Notes: generated from the letters alone by a model not told the origin. 60,010 nt of DNA from DATMNI01 sp035570275 (GCA_035570275.1 DATMNI010000431.1:1-60010); one strand, 5' to 3'. Shown: positions 11,292-19,953, counted from the stretch's first letter. Program-made: numbers and translations.

Positions 11292-12599
11292 CTATTCCCT
11301 GCCTGCCCTGACCTCAGTCACCTTCGTTGCGGTTCGCATGATCTCAAAACGCAGGATCCAGTGCCTGGCCACCTCACCCTCCCCAGGACCGAATTGCCAA
11401 TGCCGGGCCGCTACCAGCGCCAGCCGGCCAAAATAAGGTGAGCCACTGCGCTCCAGCGTGGCCTCCGACACGTCCCCTGATGGATTCACCGCAACCTTCA
11501 CGACCACCATCACTTTGCCGTGAACTGTATTCCGGGCTTTGGTGGGAATGTCGGGAAGCACGCGGCGCACGATTCCGTTCTGAGCAGCCGGCATGCCATG
11601 CGGTGGTTGCGCTTCGCGGTCCGGCCGGACAGGCGGGGCGGGCTTCGGCGCAGCCGTCTGCCCGGTTGGCGAAGGTTTGGGTGGGGCGGAGGCGGGTGGG
11701 GCAGAGGCTGGTGGGGCAGAGGCTGGTGCCGGCGGCATAGACTCGGCGACCGATGGCACCGGAGCAGCCGTCCGATTGATCAGCAGGCCCCAGACAATCG
11801 CCACGCCCACGACGACCAGAGCGACCACTGCAACATAATACCGAGGCCTCGGCTTCCCCGCCGCGGGTTTGGCGACCACCGCCGTGGATGCCGGGACGGT
11901 CGCGGCAGGCTGCTCGGGCGAACGGAGCCATGCCTCGATCTTGCCAGCGGACCATTGAAGCCGCGGGTCATGGTGCAGGCAGTTTTGCGCCATTTCCCGG
12001 AAGGGAATGGGTAGCGTGTCAACCGCGGGATACTGGCCGCCGGGCGCGACGGTAGCTGCTTTTCCCGTCAAAGCCTGGACCAGCGTGATTCCCAACGCCC
12101 GGATGTCCGCGGCGGGTTCGCCGGCCGCCACCGCCTCACAGGAGACCTTCACGGTGTCTTCTACCGCCAGAATGTTCGAGGGCTTTAAATTGCCGTGCAC
12201 CAGGCCCTGTCCGTGCAGGTACGCCAGTACATCCGCGACGGGATGAAGCATTTCGCGGGTTTCGTCCGCGGTGAGCGGGCGTTCGCGGAGAACTTCCGCC
12301 AGGTTCTCCTCGGCGTATTCCATCACGAGATAAGCCAGCGGCACGCCTGCGACCGCGCAGGTTCCGGCCGCAAAGATGCTGATGAGGTGAGGATGGTAGA
12401 GCCTGACGGCGCGATTCCAGCGCTCCACCAACTCTCCGGCTTGCGCCTGGCCAGCGGGCACCAGCCTGATGGCGGCCCTGACCGAGGCGAACGAGGTGAG
12501 GAAGACAGCGCTTCCTTCACTGCCGCCGAGGTACCGCTCCAGCGGGTACTCCCCGCCGGCAAGTTCGCCTTCCCACTTCTTCCAATCGGCCATCCTCAC
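11292..12599 (-). CDS. Pseudokinase - transmembrane - TonB C-terminal domain fusion
   Basis: A 435-residue protein with three parts. Residues 20-225 are a serine/threonine-kinase fold with a degenerate active site. The VAIK lysine is Arg45 (RAAIR), the HRD loop is HGN (135-137) and no DFG is seen (KVSCEAV at 151-157), while LKPSNIL is kept. A transmembrane helix spans about 255-274. A Pro/Ala linker with ASAPP repeats leads to a TonB-type C-terminal domain (about 345-425, GKVMVVVKVAVNPSGDVSEATLERSG). It probably cannot phosphorylate. It may sense a cytoplasmic signal and connect to a periplasmic or outer-membrane partner; this is inference. It is not beside another TonB-system gene. Confidence 0.85.
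   Translation of the reverse strand: MRMADWKKWEGELAGGEYPLERYLGGSEGSAVFLTSFASVRAAIRLVPAGQAQAGELVERWNRAVRLYHPHLISIFAAGTCAVAGVPLAYLVMEYAEENLAEVLRERPLTADETREMLHPVADVLAYLHGQGLVHGNLKPSNILAVEDTVKVSCEAVAAGEPAADIRALGITLVQALTGKAATVAPGGQYPAVDTLPIPFREMAQNCLHHDPRLQWSAGKIEAWLRSPEQPAATVPASTAVVAKPAAGKPRPRYYVAVVALVVVGVAIVWGLLINRTAAPVPSVAESMPPAPASAPPASAPPASAPPKPSPTGQTAAPKPAPPVRPDREAQPPHGMPAAQNGIVRRVLPDIPTKARNTVHGKVMVVVKVAVNPSGDVSEATLERSGSPYFGRLALVAARHWQFGPGEGEVARHWILRFEIMRTATKVTEVRAGRE
11690..11736. repeat. 15-bp tandem repeat encoding ASAPP units
   Basis: About three copies of a 15-bp unit near GTGGGGCAGAGGCTG encode the repeated ASAPP motif of the periplasmic linker in the pseudokinase-TonB fusion. The array keeps frame, so unit number would set linker length. 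Confidence 0.8.
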
Positions 12600-13306
12600 C
12601 TACGCCAGCACGGATCTTGATCGGCGCGAATCTCCTCGGGCACAATCCGAAATTCCCATTTTGGACGCCTGATTCCCAGTTAGTATAGACCTCCCTGCGG
12701 AAGGTTGTGTCATACCGTACTTGATGCAATTCCGGCAGTTGTCGGCGCGCGCAAGCCTGCCCACTCGTGATTCCGCAACAGTGCTAGATCAAGTCCATCG
12801 GACGTCAGGACCTTGCCGGCTGCCAGCACCTCTGCGTCTTCAGTGCCCATGGCAGCCACTATCGGCGCCGAGAGATCCAGGTTGGCGCCGCCGATCTCGG
12901 GCCGATCCAGTGCCCGGCGGCTCCCGTCTCATCACGTTCCGCGCCGGAGGGGGCCGCTCGCAGATCGCAACTCATAGCCGCGGATTCGAGGCGCTGAAGT
13001 GCCCTCTTTCCGGGCGCGCGAGCGCCTCTACCGGCGCCTGCCGCGTCCGTGGGGCCCAGTCGCACAATGCCAGCCAGATCCGGCCGGAAGGGCGAGTCGC
13101 TCGTCGCTGGGATCTGAACCGTGGCGCGGCGGTGGGACCTGAACCGGGCGCGGCGCCAGACTGCCGGACAAAGTGAAAATCGTTCTTGCTTTCGGCACGC
13201 AGGTTCCGCAATATGTGATGAGGTGGAAACCGACACTTGACCTATCCGGTTCATCTTGCCGCGGCCGCTCCCGTGACCGCCACAACAGAAAGAGAGGAAA
13301 AACGAC
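12600..13306. other. 707-bp gap with a possible gene remnant
   Basis: No complete gene is convincing here. On the minus strand between about 12712 and 12930 one frame reads EIGGANLDLSAPIVAAMGTE, continues through KVLTSDGLDLALLRNHEWAG and stops at 12710. It has the third-position GC bias of a real gene, but it is preceded by in-frame stops and has no start. It could be the tail of a decayed gene, and no family was recognised. The rest (12930-13250) looks non-coding. The promoters of the divergent flanking genes probably lie at the two ends. Confidence 0.3.
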
Positions 13307-13552
13307 ATGCTACACATGATCGGGCACGCCATTTTCGGACTGGTTATCGGTCTGTTGGCTCGTGCCGTGATGCCAGGCCGCCAGCACATGGGCCTGATAC
13401 TGACGATGATTCTGGGCCTGGTCGGTGCGTGGCTGGGAGGCCTCATCGGCCGAATGACCGGCATGTACGAGGAAGGCCACCCCGCCGGCTTCCTCATGGC
13501 TCTTGTCGGAGCGGTCGTGGTGCTGTTTATTTACTCGCTGGCTGTTGCCTGA
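13307..13552 (+). CDS. GlsB/YeaQ/YmgE-family small membrane protein
   Basis: An 81-residue integral membrane protein with three hydrophobic helices. The glycine-rich family signature is visible in GHAIFGLVIGLLARAVMPGRQ and LGLVGAWLGGLIGR. The family (also called transglycosylase-associated) is induced by stress in enterobacteria, but its biochemical role is not established. A purine-rich ribosome binding site (GAAAGAGAGG) precedes the ATG at normal spacing. It stands alone, convergent with the DUF4097 lipoprotein gene. Confidence 0.9.
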   Translation: MLHMIGHAIFGLVIGLLARAVMPGRQHMGLILTMILGLVGAWLGGLIGRMTGMYEEGHPAGFLMALVGAVVVLFIYSLAVA

Positions 13553-13600
13553 TGATTCGGACTCGATTGGAAACGCGCGCGGGTGGCGTCCTGGAGCCCG

Positions 13601-14527
13601 CTACATCTTCAACAGCCTGATGTTGCTGTTTGACGTGCTGAGGTCGATCAGCGGGCCGCCGCTGCCGATTGTGCCCTCCATGTGGCTGCGGCTGAATTCG
13701 CCCTGCATCCGCAGCTCGAAGTCCGTGGAAATCGAGCCGTTGCTGGTTCGCGCGCTCAGACGCGCATTGACGGAGCCCGGCACATGCACCGTGATGCTGC
13801 TGTTGTTGGTGCTGGCACGCACGGGGACGGTGGCGCCGGGCGGCAGCGCCAGGTCGATGGACCCATTGGATGAACCCAGGCGCACCGGCCCGCTGGCCCT
13901 GTCCAGCTTGGCGTTGATGCTGCTGTTCGATGTGTCGGCATCCAGCGAACCGGAGAGCCCTTCCACGCGGATGTGGCCGTTCGAGCTCTGCAGCTTTACT
14001 TCGCCCTCCACGTCCAGCAGTTCGATGGCGCTGTTGCTGGTATGGGCGTCCAGATCGCCGCGCAGTCCCTGGACGTGGATCTGTCCGTTGGACGACCTCA
14101 AGCGCGCGGGTCCCACGCCATCCACGGTACGGATCGAGGCATTGGAAGTGGTGATGCGATCCAGCACGGTTTTGCGCGGCACTTTGATGACGAATCGCGC
14201 CCCCCAATTGCCACGGCGCATGGAAGGCCGCACCACCCGGATGGAAACCGAATCCGCGCTGTGATCCACGTCAACCTTCAGGTTATCGGCCTCGTCCTGC
14301 GACGGGGCGTACGTAGTGCCGCTGATATCCACGGTTTCCTGGTCCCAGGGGGACACTTCAACCGAGCCGTTGAAGGTTTCGGTGGCGAGCCTGCCGCCGG
14401 TCTTCAGGGGAAAACTATAGTGGAAATCCTTGTGGTACCTCTCAAAGCCGCCCATATCCTCGAAGTCACAGGCGGTCATTCCGAGCAGAGCGGCCCCGAG
14501 GGCCGGAAGGAGAAACTTAGAGCGCAT
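13601..14527 (-). CDS. DUF4097-family beta-strand-repeat lipoprotein
   Basis: A 308-residue protein with a short signal peptide ending in a probable lipobox (GMTAC, Cys20), then about 250 residues of repeating beta-strand units. Recurrent TSN(S/G)(S/A)I and SSNG(Q/H/S)I motifs appear about every 20-30 residues, for example RITTSNASIRTVDGVG, RLRSSNGQIHVQGL and KLQSSNGHIRVEGL. This is the DUF4097 adhesin-like solenoid. Family members often sit next to sigma factors or DUF4098 regulators, but none is adjacent here. Function is unknown; a surface or periplasmic location is inferred from the lipobox. Confidence 0.85.
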   Translation of the reverse strand: MRSKFLLPALGAALLGMTACDFEDMGGFERYHKDFHYSFPLKTGGRLATETFNGSVEVSPWDQETVDISGTTYAPSQDEADNLKVDVDHSADSVSIRVVRPSMRRGNWGARFVIKVPRKTVLDRITTSNASIRTVDGVGPARLRSSNGQIHVQGLRGDLDAHTSNSAIELLDVEGEVKLQSSNGHIRVEGLSGSLDADTSNSSINAKLDRASGPVRLGSSNGSIDLALPPGATVPVRASTNNSSITVHVPGSVNARLSARTSNGSISTDFELRMQGEFSRSHMEGTIGSGGPLIDLSTSNSNIRLLKM

Positions 14528-14622
14528 GAGCTGTCCTCGAACTAAAGGGTACGAAAGTCCGGCTGAGTTTGTTCCATCGCGACCCAGAGGGTCGCGGCCA
14601 CTGGTCGCGAGTGTGCGAGTGG

Positions 14623-16074
14623 TTACCCGGGAATCAAGCGGATCATACCGATATTCACGCTAAACGTGCGGTCTTCGTCCGCCACGGTCCAGGTAGGGCT
14701 GGCCGCGATCTCGATGGTGTATTCCGAGGCCTCGGGCAAATCGGCTTCGATTACGAACAGCCCCGGACGCTCCAGAGTCCGGGCCGCCGCGCCGTGCCCG
14801 TTTGCCAACACCGACACATGAACCGGCTGGCCCTGCTGGAATTGAAGCTGGTGGGCAAAACCCCGGACGCGCAGGCGGTGAGGGGCGACGCCGGCTGGCC
14901 GCAGGACGGCTGAAGCCCGGGCTCCAATCCAGCGGTATTTATTGCCGAAAACACCCTCCAGCTCATACCATCCGTCACCCAGCCGCGCGCTGTGGCCGGG
15001 GAGCGAAAAGTCGATGACGTCCGGCCGGTCGCCGGGGTAGAGTTCGGCCCGCAAGCGCGAGGGCAGCAGGTTGAACACGCCGCCTTCGTCGGCGGCGCGG
15101 TAGGGGCACGAGGTGCAGAACAGAGCGCCCGTGGCATCGCGAACCAGTGGCGAGTGGCAGTCGGGGCAGCGCAGCAACCCCTCCCAGGGCTGTGAGTTTG
15201 GCAGGCCCGGGGACAGGGGACAGGGGCCGTGGACCACGGGCTGCGGGCCCACTTTGCAGGTGGCGGCGAGCGTGCCGCCCAATAAGTGCGCGGCGCGCCA
15301 TTCCGAACGGTAAGGGTCCAGCCGCACCGCCAGCCGTTTCATCACCCGTTCGCCCCAGCCGCGCTCGGGGACGTATACGTTGTACCGGTGCTCCGGAAAA
15401 TGGCTGGTCACCAGGCGGTGCCAGTCGGTGAGGGTCAGGCGATGGTTCTGGCGGATGCCGAAGCTCTCCTCCTGGTCGGCGCCAATCACGTCGCGCACCA
15501 GGTAGCCCAGCAGGCCCCAGTCGAAAAGCTTGCGTTCCCACCGTTTCATCCGCGGTACGTAGGGCGCGCGGTAGAGCCGCAGCGACAGCCGGCGGAGCAT
15601 GGGTTCTTCGGCGAAAAGGAAGACACCGCCCGGCGCCAGCACGCGCTTCACCTCCTGGAAGACGCGGGCGATGTCCATGAACTGGCTGAGCACCTGGCAG
15701 GCCATCACGAACCGGATGGAGCCGTCGCGAAACGGCAGGTTGAGGGCATCGCCCGCCACCCGCACCGGCGCGCGCGCAAGCTGCCAGCGATCCATCAGCG
15801 CGATGCCGTGGCGCAGCGCATCGGCCGAGATATCGAGGGCGAATCCCGACGCGCCGAATTCATTGGCCAGCATGTAGCTGGTATGTCCGGCGTTAGCGCC
15901 GATTTCCAAAAACGGCGACAGCTCCCCGATGAATTCGCGATGCTCCCGGATCACCGCGCCGCGCCGCGCGTTTTCCTCCAGGTAAGCCGCCATGGCGCGC
16001 TCGGGCTCGCCCAGCGAGGCGAAGTTGTGAAACTCCACCTGGGCGCGCTTGACGGAAATCGACTGGGGGTCCAT
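14623..16074 (-). CDS. SAM-dependent methyltransferase with internal zinc ribbon and C-terminal beta domain
   Basis: A 483-residue cytoplasmic protein. Residues 45-150 are a class I methyltransferase: FLEIGANAGHTSYML is motif I, GFALDIS is motif II, and GSIRFVMACQVLSQFMD plus VKRVLAPGGVFLFAEEP follow. Residues about 309-330 are a Trm112-like zinc ribbon with two CxxC pairs (CPDCHSP and CTSCP). The last 130 residues resemble a beta-sandwich and give no confident match. It may modify a glycan or lipid, because methyltransferases with such ribbons often occur in cell-surface loci; this is inference. The amidohydrolase-like gene ends 17 bp upstream on the same strand. Confidence 0.8.
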   Translation of the reverse strand: MDPQSISVKRAQVEFHNFASLGEPERAMAAYLEENARRGAVIREHREFIGELSPFLEIGANAGHTSYMLANEFGASGFALDISADALRHGIALMDRWQLARAPVRVAGDALNLPFRDGSIRFVMACQVLSQFMDIARVFQEVKRVLAPGGVFLFAEEPMLRRLSLRLYRAPYVPRMKRWERKLFDWGLLGYLVRDVIGADQEESFGIRQNHRLTLTDWHRLVTSHFPEHRYNVYVPERGWGERVMKRLAVRLDPYRSEWRAAHLLGGTLAATCKVGPQPVVHGPCPLSPGLPNSQPWEGLLRCPDCHSPLVRDATGALFCTSCPYRAADEGGVFNLLPSRLRAELYPGDRPDVIDFSLPGHSARLGDGWYELEGVFGNKYRWIGARASAVLRPAGVAPHRLRVRGFAHQLQFQQGQPVHVSVLANGHGAAARTLERPGLFVIEADLPEASEYTIEIAASPTWTVADEDRTFSVNIGMIRLIPG

Positions 16075-16076
16075 GG

Positions 16077-16104
16077 GTTATCGTGGGGGGGTTACCGTGG
16101 GAGG
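16077..16104. repeat. 2 x 14-bp tandem duplication between two genes
   Basis: GTTATCGTGGGGGG is followed directly by GTTACCGTGGGAGG. The upstream copy holds the TAA stop of the amidohydrolase-like gene (16092-16094), and the other leads into the methyltransferase start at 16074. Confidence 0.75.
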
Positions 16105-17021
16105 GCTACGGGGTCCAACATCGACCGCCACGCCACCTTGCGCAGATTCCGGATATCCTCGCCCGGGTTGGCCGAAAGCAGCAGCAGGTTGGCGCGCTTG
16201 CCGGCCTGGATGGTGCCGCGCTCCCGGTCCTGGTGAATGGCCACGGCTCCGTTGCGCGTGGCGGCAACGATCACGTCGAGCGGCGGCACGCCCGCGTCGG
16301 CCAGGAATTCGGCGGCACGGAGAAGGTCGCCTTGGAACGAGGCTAGGGCCATCGGCACACCAGCCTGGTAAAGGCGCAGGGTATTGCGCGCCGCCGGTTG
16401 GCACGCCGAAACACCGGGTGCAAACCCTTGTGCTAACCAGGGTGCGAAGAAGATTCGCAGATCGCGCAACCTGGCAAGGAAATCCGGGTCCAGTTTTTCG
16501 GTGTCGCAAATCATCCCCACCAAACCCGAGACACCGCCCTTCACCAGAAACTCCGCTTCCTCCAAGGTGGAAATGTGCCCGGTGACCGAGATGCCCGCTC
16601 CCCGTGCCGCTTCCATCACGGCGTCCGACACCGCCGGCGCCAGTTTCCACAGGTCAATGGCTTGCACGCCGTTCCTGGCAAGTTCCGACACCCGGGCGCG
16701 GGCCTCATCGGGGCTGGCGGGATGGCCCGCGGTGAAATCACTTGCAATTTGCGCACCCCGGTAGACATCCACCAGCCCCGGAACCAGACACTTTCCGGAG
16801 CCATCGATCTTGTCAGCCTCGGCAGGGATGGGGACCACGGAACTCGGGCCGGCGGCGCGAATGCGGTCCTCCGCCACCACCACCACCGAATTCGAGACGG
16901 GCGGCCCGCCTTGCCCATCGATCAGCACCGCCCCGATGATGGCCTGCATGTGGCTTTCCCCGGAGGGCTTGCAGGCGAACAATGACAGCAGCGCGAGGGC
17001 GAGGGCGGCGCGTAGGATCAT
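16092..17021 (-). CDS. Amidohydrolase-like lipoprotein lacking the metal-binding HxH
   Basis: A 309-residue lipoprotein (LFAC lipobox, Cys17) with the layout of imidazolonepropionase/Xaa-Pro-dipeptidase-like amidohydrolases. The N-terminal strand GAVLIDGQGGPPVSNSVVVVAEDRI and the C-terminal GTIQAGKRANLLLLSANP are typical. However, the metal site after PGLVD reads VYRG instead of HxH, the usual DSIEH position reads SGLVGM, and the final Asp of a GTD motif is missing. Only one His (TGHIS) and a Lys (DLWK) remain in candidate positions. It is therefore probably not a metallohydrolase. The ATG at 17021 was chosen because it starts the signal peptide. Confidence 0.75.
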   Translation of the reverse strand: MILRAALALALLSLFACKPSGESHMQAIIGAVLIDGQGGPPVSNSVVVVAEDRIRAAGPSSVVPIPAEADKIDGSGKCLVPGLVDVYRGAQIASDFTAGHPASPDEARARVSELARNGVQAIDLWKLAPAVSDAVMEAARGAGISVTGHISTLEEAEFLVKGGVSGLVGMICDTEKLDPDFLARLRDLRIFFAPWLAQGFAPGVSACQPAARNTLRLYQAGVPMALASFQGDLLRAAEFLADAGVPPLDVIVAATRNGAVAIHQDRERGTIQAGKRANLLLLSANPGEDIRNLRKVAWRSMLDPVALPR

Positions 17022-17606
17022 GAAACTCCATGATAGCGGAGCCTGTAACTCATTGAGCGTGCCGGGAACTTTCAGGCAGCGGCGCCACGGCACCGGCGAG
17101 GCCGGGTTGGCTTCGTCACACCTGTCGCGCAGACATCCTTGGCCGAATGGCCCGCCGGCTGTCCCCAACCTCAGTACGGCGCCCGGAGTTCGTCGGCACC
17201 GCGGAATAAGCAACCGAGTCCAGCGAAATGTGCGTTCCGGCTACCTGGTAGCAGGCAATCGCGACGGTATCTTCTTCGCGATTGACAAGAATGCCAGACG
17301 AGCATGCTGCCCTTGTGTCGGATTATTCGCGTGGGCTTCCGCGCTGGGCACTCCTTCCACTTGAAAGAAGTGACAAAGAACCCAGAAGACATAGATCGTC
17401 CCGAGTCGGAGCTGTGCTATCGAGCCAGCGGCGTGAGGCTTCATACGTCCGTGGAGCCGGTTTACCAAATCTTTACAAGTCCGGTATAGGGAAAACTCCG
17501 GAAGAATTGCAGAATAGTCTGTGCCAGCCGAGTACGCTGCCCGCCTGAGGTGATGGAACTAACCTCTGGCGTATGACGCTGAGTAACTGAGTTGGGGAGG
17601 AAAGAT
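17022..17606. other. 585-bp gap without a recognisable gene
   Basis: Frames on both strands are short, lack family motifs and have poor codon structure. No repeat family of this window lies in it. It presumably carries the promoters of the divergent lipoprotein and Asn-rich protein genes. Confidence 0.4.
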
Positions 17607-18200
17607 ATGCGAGTTAAGATGTTGCTGACGATTGGCGCCATCACTGTATTTTCGTTCACCGCACTGGCAGACGACGGCCACGATAATAACAATAACAACA
17701 ACAACAACGGGTCATTCCAATCCAGCGTTATCGGCTCCATGCCAGGCCTGGCCATCGGTGGAGTTGCTAGCGGTGGCATTCCGTGGGTTGTGACGCGGGG
17801 GCAGGCATCGGTATCTTCGAACGGCAGTATCCACGTAGAGGTCCAGGGCCTGGTATTAGGCGCCGGCGCTCCCGCCGGCCTTGCCGGCACCACTGGACCG
17901 GTAACCATGGTTGGCGCGACACTCGTTTGTGGTGGCTCCGGAGGCACTCCCGCCGCTGTAGCTAACGCCGGAGTCACTCCGTCCCCTCTCAGCAGTTCGG
18001 GGAACGCCGTGATCGACCAGGCCGTCACGATGCCGCCGGCCTGTTTCGGTCCTGTGGTGCTGGTCCAGGTATTCACCGTTAGTGCGCCGCTCGGAGCGCA
18101 ACTCGGACCATTTATTGCGGTGACCGGTCTAACGCCAAACGCGGCGAATGACCAGAATCAAAATCACGACAACAACGGGGGTGATGGCTCCGGGCACTAA
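17607..18200 (+). CDS. Secreted Asn-rich hypothetical protein
   Basis: A 197-residue protein with a Sec signal peptide (residues 1-21, ending FTALADD). The mature N-terminus begins with a run of eight Asn residues, and the C-terminus ends in a similar Asn/Gly/His tail (NQNHDNNGGDGSGH). The centre is Gly/Ala/Val-rich and beta-prone with two Cys residues (VCGGSG and PACFG) that could form a disulfide. A strong ribosome binding site (GGGGAGGAAAG) supports the ATG at 17607. No family was recognised. The composition suggests an extracellular or surface structural protein. It has no same-strand neighbour. Confidence 0.65.
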   Translation: MRVKMLLTIGAITVFSFTALADDGHDNNNNNNNNGSFQSSVIGSMPGLAIGGVASGGIPWVVTRGQASVSSNGSIHVEVQGLVLGAGAPAGLAGTTGPVTMVGATLVCGGSGGTPAAVANAGVTPSPLSSSGNAVIDQAVTMPPACFGPVVLVQVFTVSAPLGAQLGPFIAVTGLTPNAANDQNQNHDNNGGDGSGH

Positions 18201-18784
18201 ATAGACGCAGGCGGTCGTAAGGACAACAGCACCCGCTCGCTTGCGGCCACGCTTGCTTCAATGCGTGCCGAACGGAATGACAACTCTCAAGCGGGCGGGG
18301 AACCGCCCGCTCCATCCTTATCCACGTTCCTAACTAAGACTAAGACCAAACTAAGTACACGGTTTCACAAATACAGTCGCGTATTTGGAGGAACCGCTTC
18401 CTAACGGTCGCGGCTCTGATCGGAGCCGCGCGCATCAGCAAGCGGTTCTTGGGTTGGAGGAAGCCGTCACGGCATTAGGCGAACCAATAGTTGTCCTGGC
18501 GCCGGTTATGCTGGCCTCCATGACTCGTGGACAGCCGTCAAGATCGGTTGTGGCAGAAGGAACGCGAACCTGCGCGCGCGGACGCGACGTAAAGTTCGAC
18601 GCTGCCTGTCAGACGCCGAGGCAAGTGTCTGACGCTGAACGTCTGAATGCGGATCGGCGAGAGAGCGTGACGGATGCGCAGCGCCTCCGCACCGGCCCGG
18701 ACTTGGAATGCGCCGAAGATCCGCTCCTCGCATTCGTGCCAGGGCAAGCACCAGCGGCGCCACATCTCAGAGGAATGTTCTGTC
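18201..18784. other. 584-bp gap: hairpin, dispersed repeat, no gene
   Basis: A perfect hairpin with 9-bp arms (AGCGGGCGG-GGAA-CCGCCCGCT) lies at 18290-18311. It has no T-run, so terminator activity is uncertain. A copy of the CGGCTCTGATCGGAGCCG repeat family follows at 18355-18447. Further on, GTCAGAC (18608-18614) and GTCTGAC (18627-18633) form another inverted pair. No credible coding frame was found. Confidence 0.5.
18355..18447 (+). repeat. Dispersed ~93-bp nested-hairpin repeat, copy 1
   Basis: The sequence runs from a GTACACGGTTTCA edge through CGCGTATTTGGAG to an inner stem CGGCTC-TGATCG-GAGCCG, enclosed by outer arms AACCGCTT and AAGCGGTT. Two further copies in the same orientation are at 21279-21386 and 41141-41267. 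Confidence 0.85.
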
Positions 18785-19492
18785 TTACTGGCCGTCGGGT
18801 TTCTTTTCACCGGGGCGCATCAGCGTGGGGGCCTTCTTCTTCTGCTGCTCTTTCTTCTGCTCTTCGGCGACGGCTTTCTTGTCGTCGGCCTGTTTGCCCT
18901 CGCGCTCGGCCGGCGTCATGTTCTCCTCAAGCGTCTTCTTTTGCCTTTCCTGGCGCGCCTCCACGTCCTTGGTGCGTTTGCCCAGATCCTCCATGGCCAG
19001 GTCCACGCTGTCAGTGGTGGTCTCAATCGCCTGCGTCAGCGCGAAGGCGTAACGCTCCATATCCTTAGGCTGGCTGTCCTGCGCGTGCTTCAATACGGGA
19101 AGCATTTCCTTCTCGGCCGTCGCCACCGCTGTCAGCCCGAGCTTCACGTCCACTTTGCGGCTAATGGCATCGTCCGCCACATCGTCGATGGCGTCGAGGA
19201 TCTTGGAGTAGTCTTCCAGCGCGTCATGGATCAGGATCGACCGCCCGGCCTTCTCTTTCGAAAGCAGGCTCTTCACCATGTCAACACGCTGTTTGGCGAA
19301 TCCAGCGTACAGCTTGAGGCGCGCGTTGGCCTCCTGCGCTTCCTTGATCTGGTCGGTTTCGTCGGCGGTCAGAAAATCGCGTTGCGCGGCCAGAGGCGCC
19401 GCCAGCAGCAAACCACACGCCCAGATCTTCCAGAACCCCGCCTTCCACACCAACGTTTTCCACGCCCCAGCCTTCCATAACCTAGTTTTCAT
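18785..19492 (-). CDS. Secreted charged helical protein, operon gene 3
   Basis: A 235-residue hypothetical protein. The N-terminus is a signal peptide preceded by four Trp-Lys units (WKAGA, WKTLV, WKAGF, WKIWA) encoded by a 15-bp tandem repeat. The mature part is almost entirely alpha-helical, and the C-terminal 60 residues are very rich in Lys, Glu and Gln (EEQKKEQQKKKAP), suggesting a coiled coil. It overlaps the preceding gene by 4 bp (ATGA) and is the last of three co-transcribed genes with the TPR protein. Both small proteins share a helical SVDLA(M/S)E segment, so they are probably paralogues. Function is unknown. Confidence 0.7.
   Translation of the reverse strand: MKTRLWKAGAWKTLVWKAGFWKIWACGLLLAAPLAAQRDFLTADETDQIKEAQEANARLKLYAGFAKQRVDMVKSLLSKEKAGRSILIHDALEDYSKILDAIDDVADDAISRKVDVKLGLTAVATAEKEMLPVLKHAQDSQPKDMERYAFALTQAIETTTDSVDLAMEDLGKRTKDVEARQERQKKTLEENMTPAEREGKQADDKKAVAEEQKKEQQKKKAPTLMRPGEKKPDGQ
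19418..19477. repeat. 4 x 15-bp tandem repeat encoding WKxxx units
   Basis: Four degenerate 15-bp units at the start of the gene on the minus strand encode WKAGA, WKTLV, WKAGF and WKIWA, just before the signal-peptide core. This parallels the LFCWT array of the quinoprotein at 2489-2533. Confidence 0.8.
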
Positions 19493-19953
19493 TTGTGTTT
19501 GCCCTCCATCAGCCCCAGCAACAGGCTGTCATGTACTTCCTGCACCCGGTTCTTCGCCTGGTCCAGCATCGGCCGGTCGGTGAAGCTCATGTCGCGCTGA
19601 AAGGTTTCCAGCCGCTTCAGCAAGTCCCGCGTCTGAATCTCGGCCTGCTTGAACCATTTGGGGCTGCTGCGCGGATTCTTTCCGGTTTTAGTGAGCGACT
19701 CCGACGCCAGATCCACAGACTCGACGATCTCTGCGATCCCCGCCGCCACCTTCTCGGTCTCGCCCCGCTCATAGGCGGCGCGTGCGGCCTTCAAAACCGC
19801 CTCGGCGTTATCCAGCGCGAGTTTGGAACGCCGTCCCAAGTCGCGCTCCGCCAGGGCCGGCTTTAAATCCGCGCGCAACTCTACGGCTGGCGCCAGGCCA
19901 AGCGCCAGCATCGACAGCAAAATCCACGTTCGCATCAGCCCCGTCCCCATCAC
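19489..19953 (-). CDS. Secreted helical protein, operon gene 2
   Basis: A 154-residue protein with a signal peptide (cleavage near VELRA) and an all-helical mature region. It contains a VESVDLASESLTKTGKNPRSS segment that resembles part of the downstream gene's product. A GTG start at 19953 overlaps the stop of the TPR gene (GTGA), and the end overlaps the next start (ATGA). Translational coupling of all three genes is therefore likely. An internal ATG at 19935 (MRTWILL) is an alternative start that gives a cleaner signal peptide. No known family was recognised. Confidence 0.68.
   Translation of the reverse strand: MMGTGLMRTWILLSMLALGLAPAVELRADLKPALAERDLGRRSKLALDNAEAVLKAARAAYERGETEKVAAGIAEIVESVDLASESLTKTGKNPRSSPKWFKQAEIQTRDLLKRLETFQRDMSFTDRPMLDQAKNRVQEVHDSLLLGLMEGKHK

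Noticed and set aside
12859..13497. 212-codon minus-strand frame opposite the GlsB-like gene
   Set aside because: It is antisense to a clear small membrane protein and shows no recognisable domain.
17282..17548. 88-codon frame in the 17-kb gap
   Set aside because: No ribosome site, no family motif and irregular codon use.
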